Source: Panicum virgatum
Lineage: Eukaryota; Streptophyta; Magnoliopsida; Poales; Poaceae
Direction of reading: 5' to 3'
DNA: 64,000 nt
Assembly (NCBI RefSeq): GCF_016808335.1
Contig: NC_053141.1
Span: 20,219,756 to 20,283,755, forward strand
In this document: one piece after another, positions 23,011 through 32,520 of the stretch
How positions within the stretch are numbered: the stretch's first letter is position 1
Layout: the number at the start of each line of letters is the position of its first letter
The notes under the pieces: generated by a model
Told to the model about the DNA's origin: nothing
What the model saw: the letters and a program-made list of their open reading frames with translations, nothing else
Database searches by the model: none
Position numbers and translations under genes: made by a program

Positions 23011-25100
23011 ATAAGCTATGGTTTTAGTGGTCTCTTTACAGCCCAAGAATGATTAGTACTCACACTCACACACTCAAATACGAGTACTTGTACCGAGTCG
23101 GGTATTGAATCTGAGTGGATATGTTTTACCACAAGAAACTTTACCTGTAAGTTACAGTGAGTTTACCAAAATTATGTTATTAATAATTTCATCTAAGTCA
23201 AACTTCTCTAGTTTTGATCAAATCTACAAAAATAATCCACCAATGTTTCCATCGGCATCACATTTATTTGATATTTTAGATGTTAATTTATTTTAAAATA
23301 ATTTGATGGAAGTTAGAAATGCTTGACTTATAGACAAAACTAGAGTAACCTATAATTGTTGGTATGAGTCATTATCTAATCTTGCAATGTCAAACACATA
23401 CGGTAGTACTCCGGATCGCCTAAAGTGGTCATCCTTTCATGGGAGACAAGTAAACGTAGCAATGGTTGCTACTTGCTTTAACTTATTATTTATTCTACCT
23501 CCACTTTAAAATTCAGAACCACAACTAATATAATATAATCTATTTAACCATGTTCTAATTGAGTAGATATATGTTCTATGGGTTTGATGTGAATATTTAT
23601 GTTTCTCTATTTTGTGGTAATCTAAAAAGTTATACATGACTTTCATAGCTATTGGGAAAGGTGTGAATATGTTTTTCTTCTTAACCAATGTAGCTATGTG
23701 GTGGGTATTTTCCCGTCTACTTTAACATGAGTGCCTATATGTATAAAATGTTTGTTAGATGATGGTTTTGATATTGTGGTTGACGTTGATAAATTATTTA
23801 CATATGACATATATTTAGTAATTTATCCTATGTCATGTCTTCCCGTGAGTAAAATCTATGGAATGCTTGGCAGTTTACTAATGAGTGGGCTGGTTGTAGT
23901 AGAGGTTATGTTAATCTTAGTGTATGATAACCTCTAAGGTGTTTACGCTACTGATGTCTCCTAGTGCTATCATACATTGGGTAAATTGGAGTTTGAATTA
24001 TGAATGAGATTCAAAATAATTTCCTACTATTCTTTGGTATATGTGTTAAAATATAAGGATTGAACTTTGGGTTGACTAGCTCTATTTGGAAACATTTTCA
24101 TATGATAGATATGCTTCGTGCTTGAATTATGAAATTAGAGTTCTTCTCTATGTTTAAATCACTCATGGCTACATGCTATCCTATTTCTTTAAGATTAAGG
24201 AGATCTATAGATATGATGATATGATTAACTATTTGTTTGATGTTTGGCATATGTGAGATTACATTATTTAATCATGATTGATGCTATTTATGTTAGCGAA
24301 GCACCGCTTGTATCTCTCTACATTAATTATCATGGACTATTCTCTTTTTCCATCATGGAGTACATGGTATTTGGATATTATTTGGATATGACATTGATCT
24401 CATGATATTGTTCCTCAGATATTCTTTTGCTAAGAATGTATAGTTGCACTTTGAAAATATTCAGCACAGATCAGATCAGATATGTTCTTCAATTCAAACA
24501 ACACCTTAGAAAATAGATATTTATTCAAATGATTATCCGACCATCTCAACTCTCATGCAAAGTATCTTTAACATATTTTTTTCTTACAAAATCTTTTCCA
24601 GGAAACATGTCCTACCTCAAGTAAATGCATGCCAAGAAAAAAAGGAGAGAAAAGCACCAGCCAGCGCAGCAGCAGGTTTAAAAAAAATACACAAACTGCA
24701 AGCTACATATACATCAGAGCTAATCACAATTCACAATCCTAACATTTCTATCTACCTCTTCTTTTGCAATTGCATTTTCTCCATACAGGAAACAAAGTTG
24801 GAAGACCACTCACCAAGTCAAGTCAAGGAGAAAACTCTCCAACCACTTGATATTGGCTTCTACCGATTAGGAATGTAGGCTGCTATGGCAAGACTCACCA
24901 CGGTATGTAAAAAACCTATACTTCTTGATATTCGTTCTATGGTTACAGTTTTGATCTGCTCTATAACCAGCTTTTTTTTAGGTTATGAGAAACCATCAGC
25001 TCGATGTGAGTCAGCAAGCTCAGTTTAGACTAAAGAAAATAGCTACGTTCTGTTCTGGAATTTTGCAGCAGTTGATTATGGATTGGTTGCGTGCTAGGCA
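23011..25100. other. AT-rich DNA without supported genes
   Basis: 23180-23365 resembles a decayed Stowaway-type element (CAAACTTCTCTAGTTTTGAT ... TGACTTATAGACAAAACTAG). The rest is AT-rich. Short frames (for example 23731-23937 and 24555-24878) show no recognisable domain. Confidence 0.45.
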
Positions 25101-25103
25101 TCG

Positions 25104-25160
25104 GTTCTTGCTCTAACCCATGAGCTTGCACAGCAAATTGAGGAGGCCATGTACATCGAG
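25104..25160 (+). pseudogene. DEAD-box RNA helicase motif Ia fragment
   Basis: A short exon piece reads VLALTHELAQQIEEAMYIE and stops at a GT donor. It corresponds to motif Ia (APTRELAQQI) of DEAD-box helicases, with LAQQIEE as in PRP28-like members. Pro and Arg of the motif are changed (ALTHELAQQI). No neighbouring helicase exon is seen. Too short for certainty. Confidence 0.5.
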
Positions 25161-25430
25161 GTTAGTTCTTCCCAACTCTGTTCTTCCCAAATTTACTTTT
25201 GTTCAGGTCCAACCCAGGCCTTTCTTCTTTTCTTGCTATAATCAGAGCATATTTTCTTCCAATATGCTTGCAGCAGTATGCTTGAATCTATAACAAATAC
25301 CTGCTTGCTCCAAATCCAGAAACCAAATACATCAGTGCTCCAAACTCTTCATATAGCATACTGTGCTCGAGCTTGCCAAGACGCCAACCCTTGCTCCACC
25401 TTCTCTTATACGGCTTTCTATGTGTGTGAG

Positions 25431-26240
25431 TACTCCTGGGATTGGATTGACATCCAAAATCCAATGGGAGGAATCCAATTGAAGTCCAACTAAAATCAAG
25501 CTACATCTAGTCCAATCCTAACAATTAGTCTACAACATCCAATTCAGTCTATTCCAACGCCTCTTAATCCAAATCCATCTAATATAATCTAATTGCATCG
25601 CCCATGGCGGCAGCACCTCGCACCGCCACACCAAGGGCGGCCCCGCTGCACCAAAGAGTCCGCCATGTCCTTTGCTTCTCGTTCCCGCACCAAAGACGCA
25701 CGGAGGCGAGGGATAAGTTGGTGCGGCTGGCTTTTGCCTCTGTCCCGTGCAGTCCATGTGCAACGCCTCTGGCATCGGGTTCAAGGAGGAGCGGCACACG
25801 GCGGCCATGGACGCTCAAGGCACGTGTGGCTACGCCGCGCAGCGGGCGCAGCACAGGTACGGGCCGGGCGGGAAGCAGGCGCCCAGCGTCGTGCCCAGCT
25901 ACGGCGAGGTGAAGTTCCCGTGCGGCGGCGGCAGCGACGTATGCGGACGCCGCGCCGAGGCGCCGTTCCTTGCGCGGCGGCTGAACGCCGTCGCGCCGGT
26001 GCCGGCGCTTGCGCCTGCTTTCGCGTCGGGCTGGAGCGGGCGGGGAAGAAGATGTGCTGGTAGCGCTCTCCTCCTCTAGTCCGATAGGATTTGGATTATC
26101 CTTTTTTTTTATCCAATAGAATCCAATCCTAACTCATCTAAAGCGGTGGATATCCATATCCAATTAGATCCAAATCCAGTAGAATCCAAACGCCAAAATC
26201 CAATTAAATTTGGATTTAGCCCAATCCATTTCCAGGAGTA
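25431..26240. mobile_element. 810-bp TIR element with GC-rich cargo
   Basis: Ends are TACTCCTGGGATTGGATTG at the left and the inverted CCAATCCATTTCCAGGAGTA at the right. Flanks TGTGTGAG (25423-25430) and CGTGTGAG (26241-26248) form an 8-bp target duplication with one mismatch, pointing to hAT. The arms (about 160 bp each) are full of AATCCAAT/ATTGGATT motifs. The centre (25600-26080) is a GC-rich block with a 110-codon + frame from 25747 (MQSMCNASGIGFKEERHTA...) and no recognised domain. It is probably a non-autonomous element carrying a captured gene piece. Confidence 0.65.
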
Positions 26241-27597
26241 CGTGTGAGTGGCAAAAAAATTCTTTTTCTGTTGTGCTTTTCTTTTCAGATAGGGGATATC
26301 CTTCTTACAAGCCACACGGCCAGGTTTGCAGCATGGGTGGCACTGGTGCTAATTAGTTGCATTACTGTAGCAGGTATCAGCCGAGGGCTCAAGGGCAGTA
26401 GTAGGAAGCCATGTTTTCTGTCACATCCTTTGATCAGTTCTATCACTTCGTACCGACGTGAAAAAACATGTGTATTTAGATTCCTATTAAAAGACTAAAT
26501 AGTAGCTCTATAAATTACATGTTCCATTATAAATATATGTTTTCTACATTTACTCATCTTGAGAAAAAAGAAAAAAACAGGGCACGCTACTTCCAATGTA
26601 ATGCGAGAAATGGTTTACTCCCCATCTTCATCGCAAACAAGACCAGAGCAAAACCATGTCAGTGCTTAGAGCACTAAGCCAGATTGGAAAAAGGTTGCCA
26701 TCATTCGCACCTACCTCCATACCTTGCAATTGATTTCAATTTATCACTAATTCGAATTAAATCGCAATGATTGCAGGTCAGGAGCAACACAACCATTCCA
26801 GGGACTTAACATTTAGCACTGCCAATACAGAAGATTTAATAGGCAGTAGCGCTTTTGTACTAATACGTAGTTGTGCATTGTATATGAGAAATAATTGTAC
26901 TATCATATATACCTGCTAACATATGGCCATACCATGTGATTGACCTGTTTATATGTATTAATGATGCCCTATCTTAATTTGATGATGGCTAGACGCGCCA
27001 AGGCGCGTGCAAAGTACTCGTATATATTGCATATGCATGGTAACCATCCACGGTGGTATTGGGCATCTTCACCTTGGTTGTTCCAGCCTGTTTTAGTTAC
27101 ATATATAGCATGATGCATGGATAGCTGTCTTATTTTTCTTATCATTTTGCTTCTTTTCAGGAGAACCATCTAAGGGATTTAACTTTCAGTTCGGTAGTAT
27201 AAATATGAATGGACTACCGGTATGACTTAACTTTGAGTAGTGTAAGGAGATAGAGCGGCAATTCTTTCAGAGCTACCACTTCTATACAACAGGTGATAAA
27301 AAGAACTTGCAGACTGAATCTGCAATATAAATGAGTAAAAGACGCGCTAGCTAGAGCGGCACTTGTGTACTGCAGGTGATTTAAAGAACTTGCAGACTGA
27401 AACATGCAATATACGGAGTAAAAGAGCTATACTTCTTTCATATTTTACTTGCAGGATAGAAGTTTCTTTATTTATTGCAGTATACTAACGCCCTCGCAGA
27501 GTTGCCGGTTAGTAGGTGTTACAAAGCATTGCTGGTTACTACTTCCTTCTATTCAGTTAAGCATCATGAATATACAAATCTGTTTATTGCATCTATG
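26241..27597. other. AT-rich noncoding DNA
   Basis: No supported gene. On the minus strand ACGCGCC-TT-GGCGCGT followed by CTAG ends at 26989, a hairpin next to CTAG resembling a Helitron 3' end, but CTAG is followed by C rather than T. A duplicated block with AAAGAACTTGCAGACTGAA occurs at about 27300 and 27384. Confidence 0.45.
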
Positions 27598-27852
27598 CAG
27601 CGTCGAATCTAGGATTTCTAGTTAGGGTGGTCCAATAGAAATTTTTAGATATCTTAGTGAATAAGTCAATTTAATTTTATAGATTTTTCATCTTCTCAAT
27701 TCAATTATCAATTGTTGTAAAAAAGAAAATAATTAGCAGCTATTTTTTGTGTACAACAAATAAGGGCAGATAATAAAAAAATAAGAGATAAAAGTGTTTG
27801 GGGGCAAATCTTAGAGTGGGCCGGCCCCGGCCCACCCCTAGATCCGCCCATG
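27598..27852. mobile_element. 255-bp hAT-type MITE
   Basis: The element starts CAGCGTCGAATCTAGGATTT and ends CCCCTAGATCCGCCCATG. A perfect 8-bp duplication CATCTATG flanks it at 27590-27597 and 27853-27860. Ends match the family of the element at 31861 (CAGTGGCGGATC type). Near the right end is a GGGCCGG-CC-CCGGCCC hairpin. Confidence 0.8.
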
Positions 27853-28289
27853 CATCTATGAATTGCCTACTTCCTTGCATCTATGAATTGCCTGCTTCTC
27901 TTTGAACAGTGCCGGCAAGTGCAAGATGCATGCAAGGTCATAAAAAGTTATAAATTGCATGGTTTGTGTTGTGAACCTTATGTGAGCCGCCTTTGTCATG
28001 AAGCTCAAGTGGGCTCATGCTTTATGAGTTAGGCGTACTTTTTATTTATGGTTAGTTTATTATCAATATAACTATATTTTTTTGTGCAGATATAGTGGCA
28101 TATAGAATGCTTGTGGGCCCAATGATGACCCTGAGACTCCGGTTCGCCAACGATTTTCTTAAGCCAACTTTTGAAACACGTGCAGCATTTAGTAGTCGTT
28201 TGATGTAATCCAACTTTGCTTTGTTATATCAATTTTGAATCTCATATTATTTTTAAATATAATATAATTATTATTTAAACATGTGATAT
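27853..28289. other. Noncoding DNA
   Basis: No gene recognised between the hAT MITE and the Helitron-like 3' end. Confidence 0.5.
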
Positions 28290-28309
28290 TTTAAAATATA
28301 ATTATTCTT

Positions 28310-28344
28310 TAAACACGTGCTCGTGGCATGTGCATCTCCGCTAG
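28310..28344 (+). mobile_element. Helitron-type 3' end
   Basis: CACGTGC-TCGTG-GCATGTG forms a hairpin with one G-T pair, followed by a short spacer and CTAG at 28341-28344, then T. This closely resembles grass Helitron 3' termini. It is the proposed right end of the element starting at 19486. Confidence 0.6.
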
Positions 28345-28741
28345 TTTACATAAGTAAAAATCATTAGAAAGCCGTACTCGAAATCATCCTCAACAAGAAA
28401 CTTCTAAACAATTATAGATAAAACAGACTAAGATGGTAGCGGGTAGGCGGTGCATTCACATGGGTAAATGCCAGTTAATAACTAGATAAGGCATCAGCTC
28501 CATCCCATGCATATTAGATATTACAATACCTAATAGTTATGCGGTGCTCACTGTTATAAATTTGATAGCACGGTGATGCTAAACAAGCATCAGGTGTTGT
28601 ACTCAGCCACGAGTTGGGGATCTCCCCGGTCAGGAACTTTGGCATAGCAGGACAGGCAAGCCGATTTCACAGGTCAGTCCGTTAAGATCTTGTTGCTTCA
28701 TGCTAGATCTGGTCCCGAGAAACACCTTACTACCAGATCCT
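28345..28741 (-). other. WDR76-like gene 3' UTR and flank
   Basis: Lies just downstream of the minus-strand WDR76-like gene. 28707-28741 carries a diverged copy of the end of its last exon (GAAACACCTTACTACC versus GAAACACCTTACCACT on the plus strand), a short tandem duplication that begins right at the stop codon. Confidence 0.6.
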
Positions 28742-31700
28742 TCAAGCTCTGGTCCAGAGAAACACCTTACCACTGGAGCTTGCACCAGCCAGATGGCCAA
28801 CTTTGTAGGGGTGCAGCGAAAACCGGCCTGGGATGGCTGTCATGTGTTCACTCTGAAGAAACGCCGTATACGAAGCCGAGAGGCTCTTCCCACTGTGATC
28901 AACTGAGATAACATCTATTGCTCTTTTCATGTTCCCAACAAAGAGGTTGTTATCGTTCCAGCTCCAGATTGCCCTGCAACCATGAATCAAGTTTCACCAC
29001 TGAAAATAATGATGGGATAGTCACCAAAGATTGCGAAACTACAGGTGAGGAGCTCGTCTTACTTGAACGTGGACAGCCATCTGCCTGTCCTGTTATCATG
29101 CTTAAGAATACATGACTCATCAAAGTTATCCATGTTAAAAATTCGGACAGTGTCATCAAGGCTGCAAATGGCAAGAATAATGTCATTTACAACATTAAAA
29201 CCTGTGATTCATATCAATATAGACCTGTGAATGGTAAAACAAAGTATATTTTATGATTACAAGAAATACAAGTTGAGGTGATAGCAATAGAGAAACTATG
29301 GTGGACCAGACAATGGAATAAGCAGTCTTGAGTATTAGATAAAGAAAGAATTTTTCTTAATATTTGGTTCCAAGAAACAGATCTGCTATGATGCTGCTAG
29401 TGAACGTGCTAATATATCTATAGTAGCATAACAAAGGCACAATGTCTAGAGACTGAAGTCAGGTTCTACTCATGCCAAGTACTGCACCCAAGCTAAAGGT
29501 CCCGGGATATAGTATAGGCTGAGAGTAAAAAGAGTAGCTCCAATCTAACAAAGGTTAACAAGATAATTTCAGTGAGCTAACAATAAAAACCAGCAGTCTA
29601 ACAGCACCCGCGTTGCATGGTCATGGAAAGAGTAGGAGTGCGACAGACTTTAGAGTCCAAAACAGTCAAAATTTGATAGGGATGGAAATGTCACTGAAAT
29701 CTGACACGGATGTCATAATCTTACTCGGATTCAAGTATTTAACTTCGCAAATGTTTCATATATGCAGGTGTAAGAGTGATGCTGATTGGCGCAATCAGAC
29801 TACATGAGTTATTAACTTATGATCGTGATATGAATACGTTTTTAGCCATGATCTCATTTAAGATACATGTTCATTTTTAAACCAAACAGATAGAGCTGTT
29901 TTACATAGAAAGGGAATGATTCATACTACAACCAGCCAAAGAAGTAAATATAAACAGTTTGGAAGAAAAAAATGGGCACCTGGTTGTTGCAAGCATATTG
30001 CCACTGGGTGAGAAATAAGCTGATTGAATGGCTCTGTTGTACTCCAAAACTTTCAACTTCTCTGGACCCTCCTTTTTCATGCTTCTCATATCCCATATAC
30101 ATACTGTTCGATCCGTCGAGCTTGTGGCAAACACATATGGGTTTTCTGGGCGAAAATCTATTGAGTTGATTCTATGGTCATGTAAATTCCATGTAGCTGA
30201 CACCTTACCCGTCCTTTCATCGTAAAGTTTCAAGTCATTGCCCTCGGCAAAATAAAGGGAGCTGGGACTATTTGGTGCTTGACAAAGCGAGAAAATGGGA
30301 TAGTCACACAAGTGGATCACATTAAAGTTCTCCTTCTCAACATCCATAAGACAAATTTCACCTTGATAACTACAACTGTAAATCTGCAGGTCCAGTTTGT
30401 ATATAAAAGAGTCAGAGCACCAAACAAATATCGAAATATTAAACATGAAAAAAGTTGCCATTTAGCAAAACTGTAATGTCCTTATACGCATGCCAATATT
30501 ATTTGCCCAACCTGCCATCTGTGTTGTGAGAAGCCAGAGACGGTGGTCAACACTCAAAATTATACAAGCCAGAAATTGGTGATTGTGATTCCATTGAGGG
30601 CATGTATGTCAACAGCACCGCATGATTATTGTAAGACATCCCTATCGGACAGTTCTAGGAAAAAGAGCTTTACATTAATTTATCTAATATACAGAGGATG
30701 GTTGGCTGCCAGTGATAAGGGCTATTTAACCTCCATGACTCATAGCAGCATAGCACAGTCTTGCTTAACCCACTTCCCTGGATTTTCTTTTTCACTCCAT
30801 GTTCTAGCATATAGTTACAATTAACAGTAACAACACTCCCTTTCAATTAGTTAATCCCAATGCAGTAAGCCAGTAACTTTGCTCAAAATTGTGATCCGCT
30901 TGAACAAGATTGTCATAACAAAAAAAATCCGCCATCCACATTTCAGCACTTCAGATCAACAAATATGTAACTGATCGATTGGTAAAACTTTAGGAACTGC
31001 GGAAAGCCAAACCAATTAAGATTTAGCATGTTAGACCAAAACACCTAGTTAAACTACCCAACCATGCACCCGTAGGTTCACAGGAAAAAAAAAAGACAAA
31101 ATAGTAACTATTAAAAAATTATAAACACGAGAGCCAAAGGAGAAGAAATCGGTCACCTTCCTCTGCGCGTCAGGGTGCATCACAATACCCCCAACAGAAC
31201 CCCTGTGGGGAAAATACTGGAACACCCCATTTGCACCATCTCCGTCCTCCTCATCCTCCACGAGACCATCCACATCCCAGAGTCCGATATGTCCGAGCTT
31301 GTTCCCGGCGGCCACCACGGTCCGGTCGGCCAACGGCAGGATCCGCACCGAGAGTATGCGCTCAGGCACCACTCTCCTCACGTTCGCGGAACGCAGCACC
31401 AGCTCCCTCCCGGCGTCGAACCCGTCCGCCGCGCAGATACCGCCCTCCGGCCGCGGCGGGGGCTTGACGGCGGTGGCGTCTCGCAGGGCGGAGGCGAGGG
31501 AGGAGGAGAACCGGGTGGTGCGAGGCTTTGTCGGGGACGGCGGCGCAGCCGGGGAGGTGTTGGCGCCGGTGGAGGCGGAGGGCTCGCCGGGGGCAATGCC
31601 GCGGGTGCGGGGGGAGCGGCGGAGGACGACGGGTCCTGCCGGCCTCGCGCGGGGCTGCTCCTTCTTGGGGCGCTTGAGGCTGGGGGAGGGGCGGACGGAG

Positions 31701-31807
31701 GCGGAGAGCTCAGCGACCTGCCGGCGGAGGGAGGCGAGGATGGTCTCGTTGCGGCGGATGTTCTCCTCGCGCCGGCGCTCGTAGTCGGTGAGCCCGGCCT
31801 CCGCCAT
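28742..31807 (-). CDS. WD repeat protein, WDR76/CMR1-like
   Basis: The product is a nuclear WD-repeat protein; family members (yeast Cmr1, human WDR76) bind chromatin and damaged DNA and work with ubiquitin ligase and chaperonin systems. Four exons join in frame: 31807-31157, 30383-29980, 29161-29063 and 28973-28742, with GT-AG borders, giving 461 residues, about normal for plants. The N-terminus (DYERRREENIRRNETILASL) is the family signature, followed by a Pro/Ser/Arg-rich basic linker, then beta-propeller repeats: RTVVAAGNKLGHIGLWDVDG, GSVGGIVMHPD, SSTDRTVCIWDMRS, SAYFSPSGNMLATT, LDDTVRIFNMDN and the end HPYKVGHLAGA...KVFLWTRA. No stops. A paralogue with the same intron positions lies in inverted orientation at 55.7 kb. 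Confidence 0.92.
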
Positions 31808-32260
31808 GTCGGTGGGCGGATTCTTTCTGGAAGCTTTTGGAGGCGGTGGTGGGGAGGGATCAGTGGCGGATCCAGAATTTATGGACAGGGGGCTGACATC
31901 CTTTTTCCTCCTCCAGCACCCCCTCTCCTTCTTTCTTCTCTTCTTCTTCTTCCCCTCATTCCTCCCCTATTTTCCCTTGATGTGCAAGCACGTAGGGGAG
32001 GCTGGCGCACCCCCAGCCCCCACGCTAGATCCGCCCCTGGGAGGGATGAGTGCAGGGACGCGTGGAGTGAGGGACTGAAGCCGGCGGTCGTGGGCAGTTG
32101 TTTGGGGAGTGAGGCGGTGCCGCGGCGGCTGTTGGTGCGACTCGGGCGAGGGATGGCGGGAAGTTTTGCGGCGCTGGGAGGAAAGTGGCGGGAAACAGGA
32201 CCATGATAGGGCCCACAAAGCAGTGATGAAGGAACACACCGTCTTGAGGATAGTGGCCTT
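31808..32260 (-). promoter_or_regulatory. WDR76-like gene promoter region
   Basis: The gene is read leftwards, so this is its upstream DNA. A GCGGGAAA motif at 32188-32195 matches the E2F consensus (TTTSSCGC), and GGCGGGAAG occurs nearby at about 32155; both suggest S-phase expression, which would suit the family, but this is inference. A 179-bp MITE separates the motif from the start codon. Confidence 0.4.
31861..32039. mobile_element. 179-bp hAT-type MITE
   Basis: Ends CAGTGGCGGATCCAGAATTT and GCTAGATCCGCCCCTG form inverted repeats. A perfect 8-bp duplication GGAGGGAT flanks it (31853-31860 and 32040-32047). It sits 53 bp upstream of the WDR76-like start codon, within the likely 5' UTR or core promoter. 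Confidence 0.9.
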
Positions 32261-32279
32261 AGATTCACGCTAGAATTTT

Positions 32280-32520
32280 AGAAAAAAAAAATCTCACATG
32301 CATGAAGTACTAAATGAAGTCTATTTGTAATTTTTTTCAGAGATGGATGTCATTTTTCGTGACGAATCTAATGACGGTAGTTGATCGATGATTTGCTACG
32401 TGATTATACAGTAATCATTCTCTAATCATGTGATCAAAGGCCTCATTAAATTCATCAAGGTTCCTAGCGCAGGAGTTTTGGAGTTAATTTTATAAACCGA
32501 CTTTGTTTGACACCTCTAAT
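32280..32520. mobile_element. Decayed MITE related to the one at 36484
   Basis: Shares GAAGTACTAAATGAAGT, GACGAATCTAATGA and TTTTATAAACCGACTT phrases with the 36484 element. Ends are worn and no target duplication could be set. Confidence 0.6.

Larger units (their letters stand above)
19486..28344 (+). mobile_element. Candidate gene-capturing Helitron
   Basis: The proposed 5' end is A/TCTATACTATACTATAAG at 19486, of the TC-start type I know from grass Helitrons. The proposed 3' end at 28344 is a CACGTGC-TCGTG-GCATGTG hairpin, then CATCTCCG-like spacing, CTAG and T. The flanks are A and T, as required for AT-target insertion. Inside are short pieces of at least three unrelated genes (CK1, P450, DEAD-box helicase) in both orientations with introns kept, as seen in grass Helitrons. 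No Rep/helicase gene is visible, so it would be non-autonomous. That both ends belong to the same element is inference. Confidence 0.4.

Noticed and set aside
26989..27008. Hairpin plus CTAG on the minus strand as a second Helitron end
   Set aside because: The hairpin is perfect but directly adjoins the CTAG with one spacer base and the next base is C rather than T; no 5' end found.
31175..32206. 343-codon plus-strand frame opposite the WDR76-like first exon
   Set aside because: It is the antisense shadow of a GC-rich exon; the minus-strand frame carries the conserved protein and intron borders.
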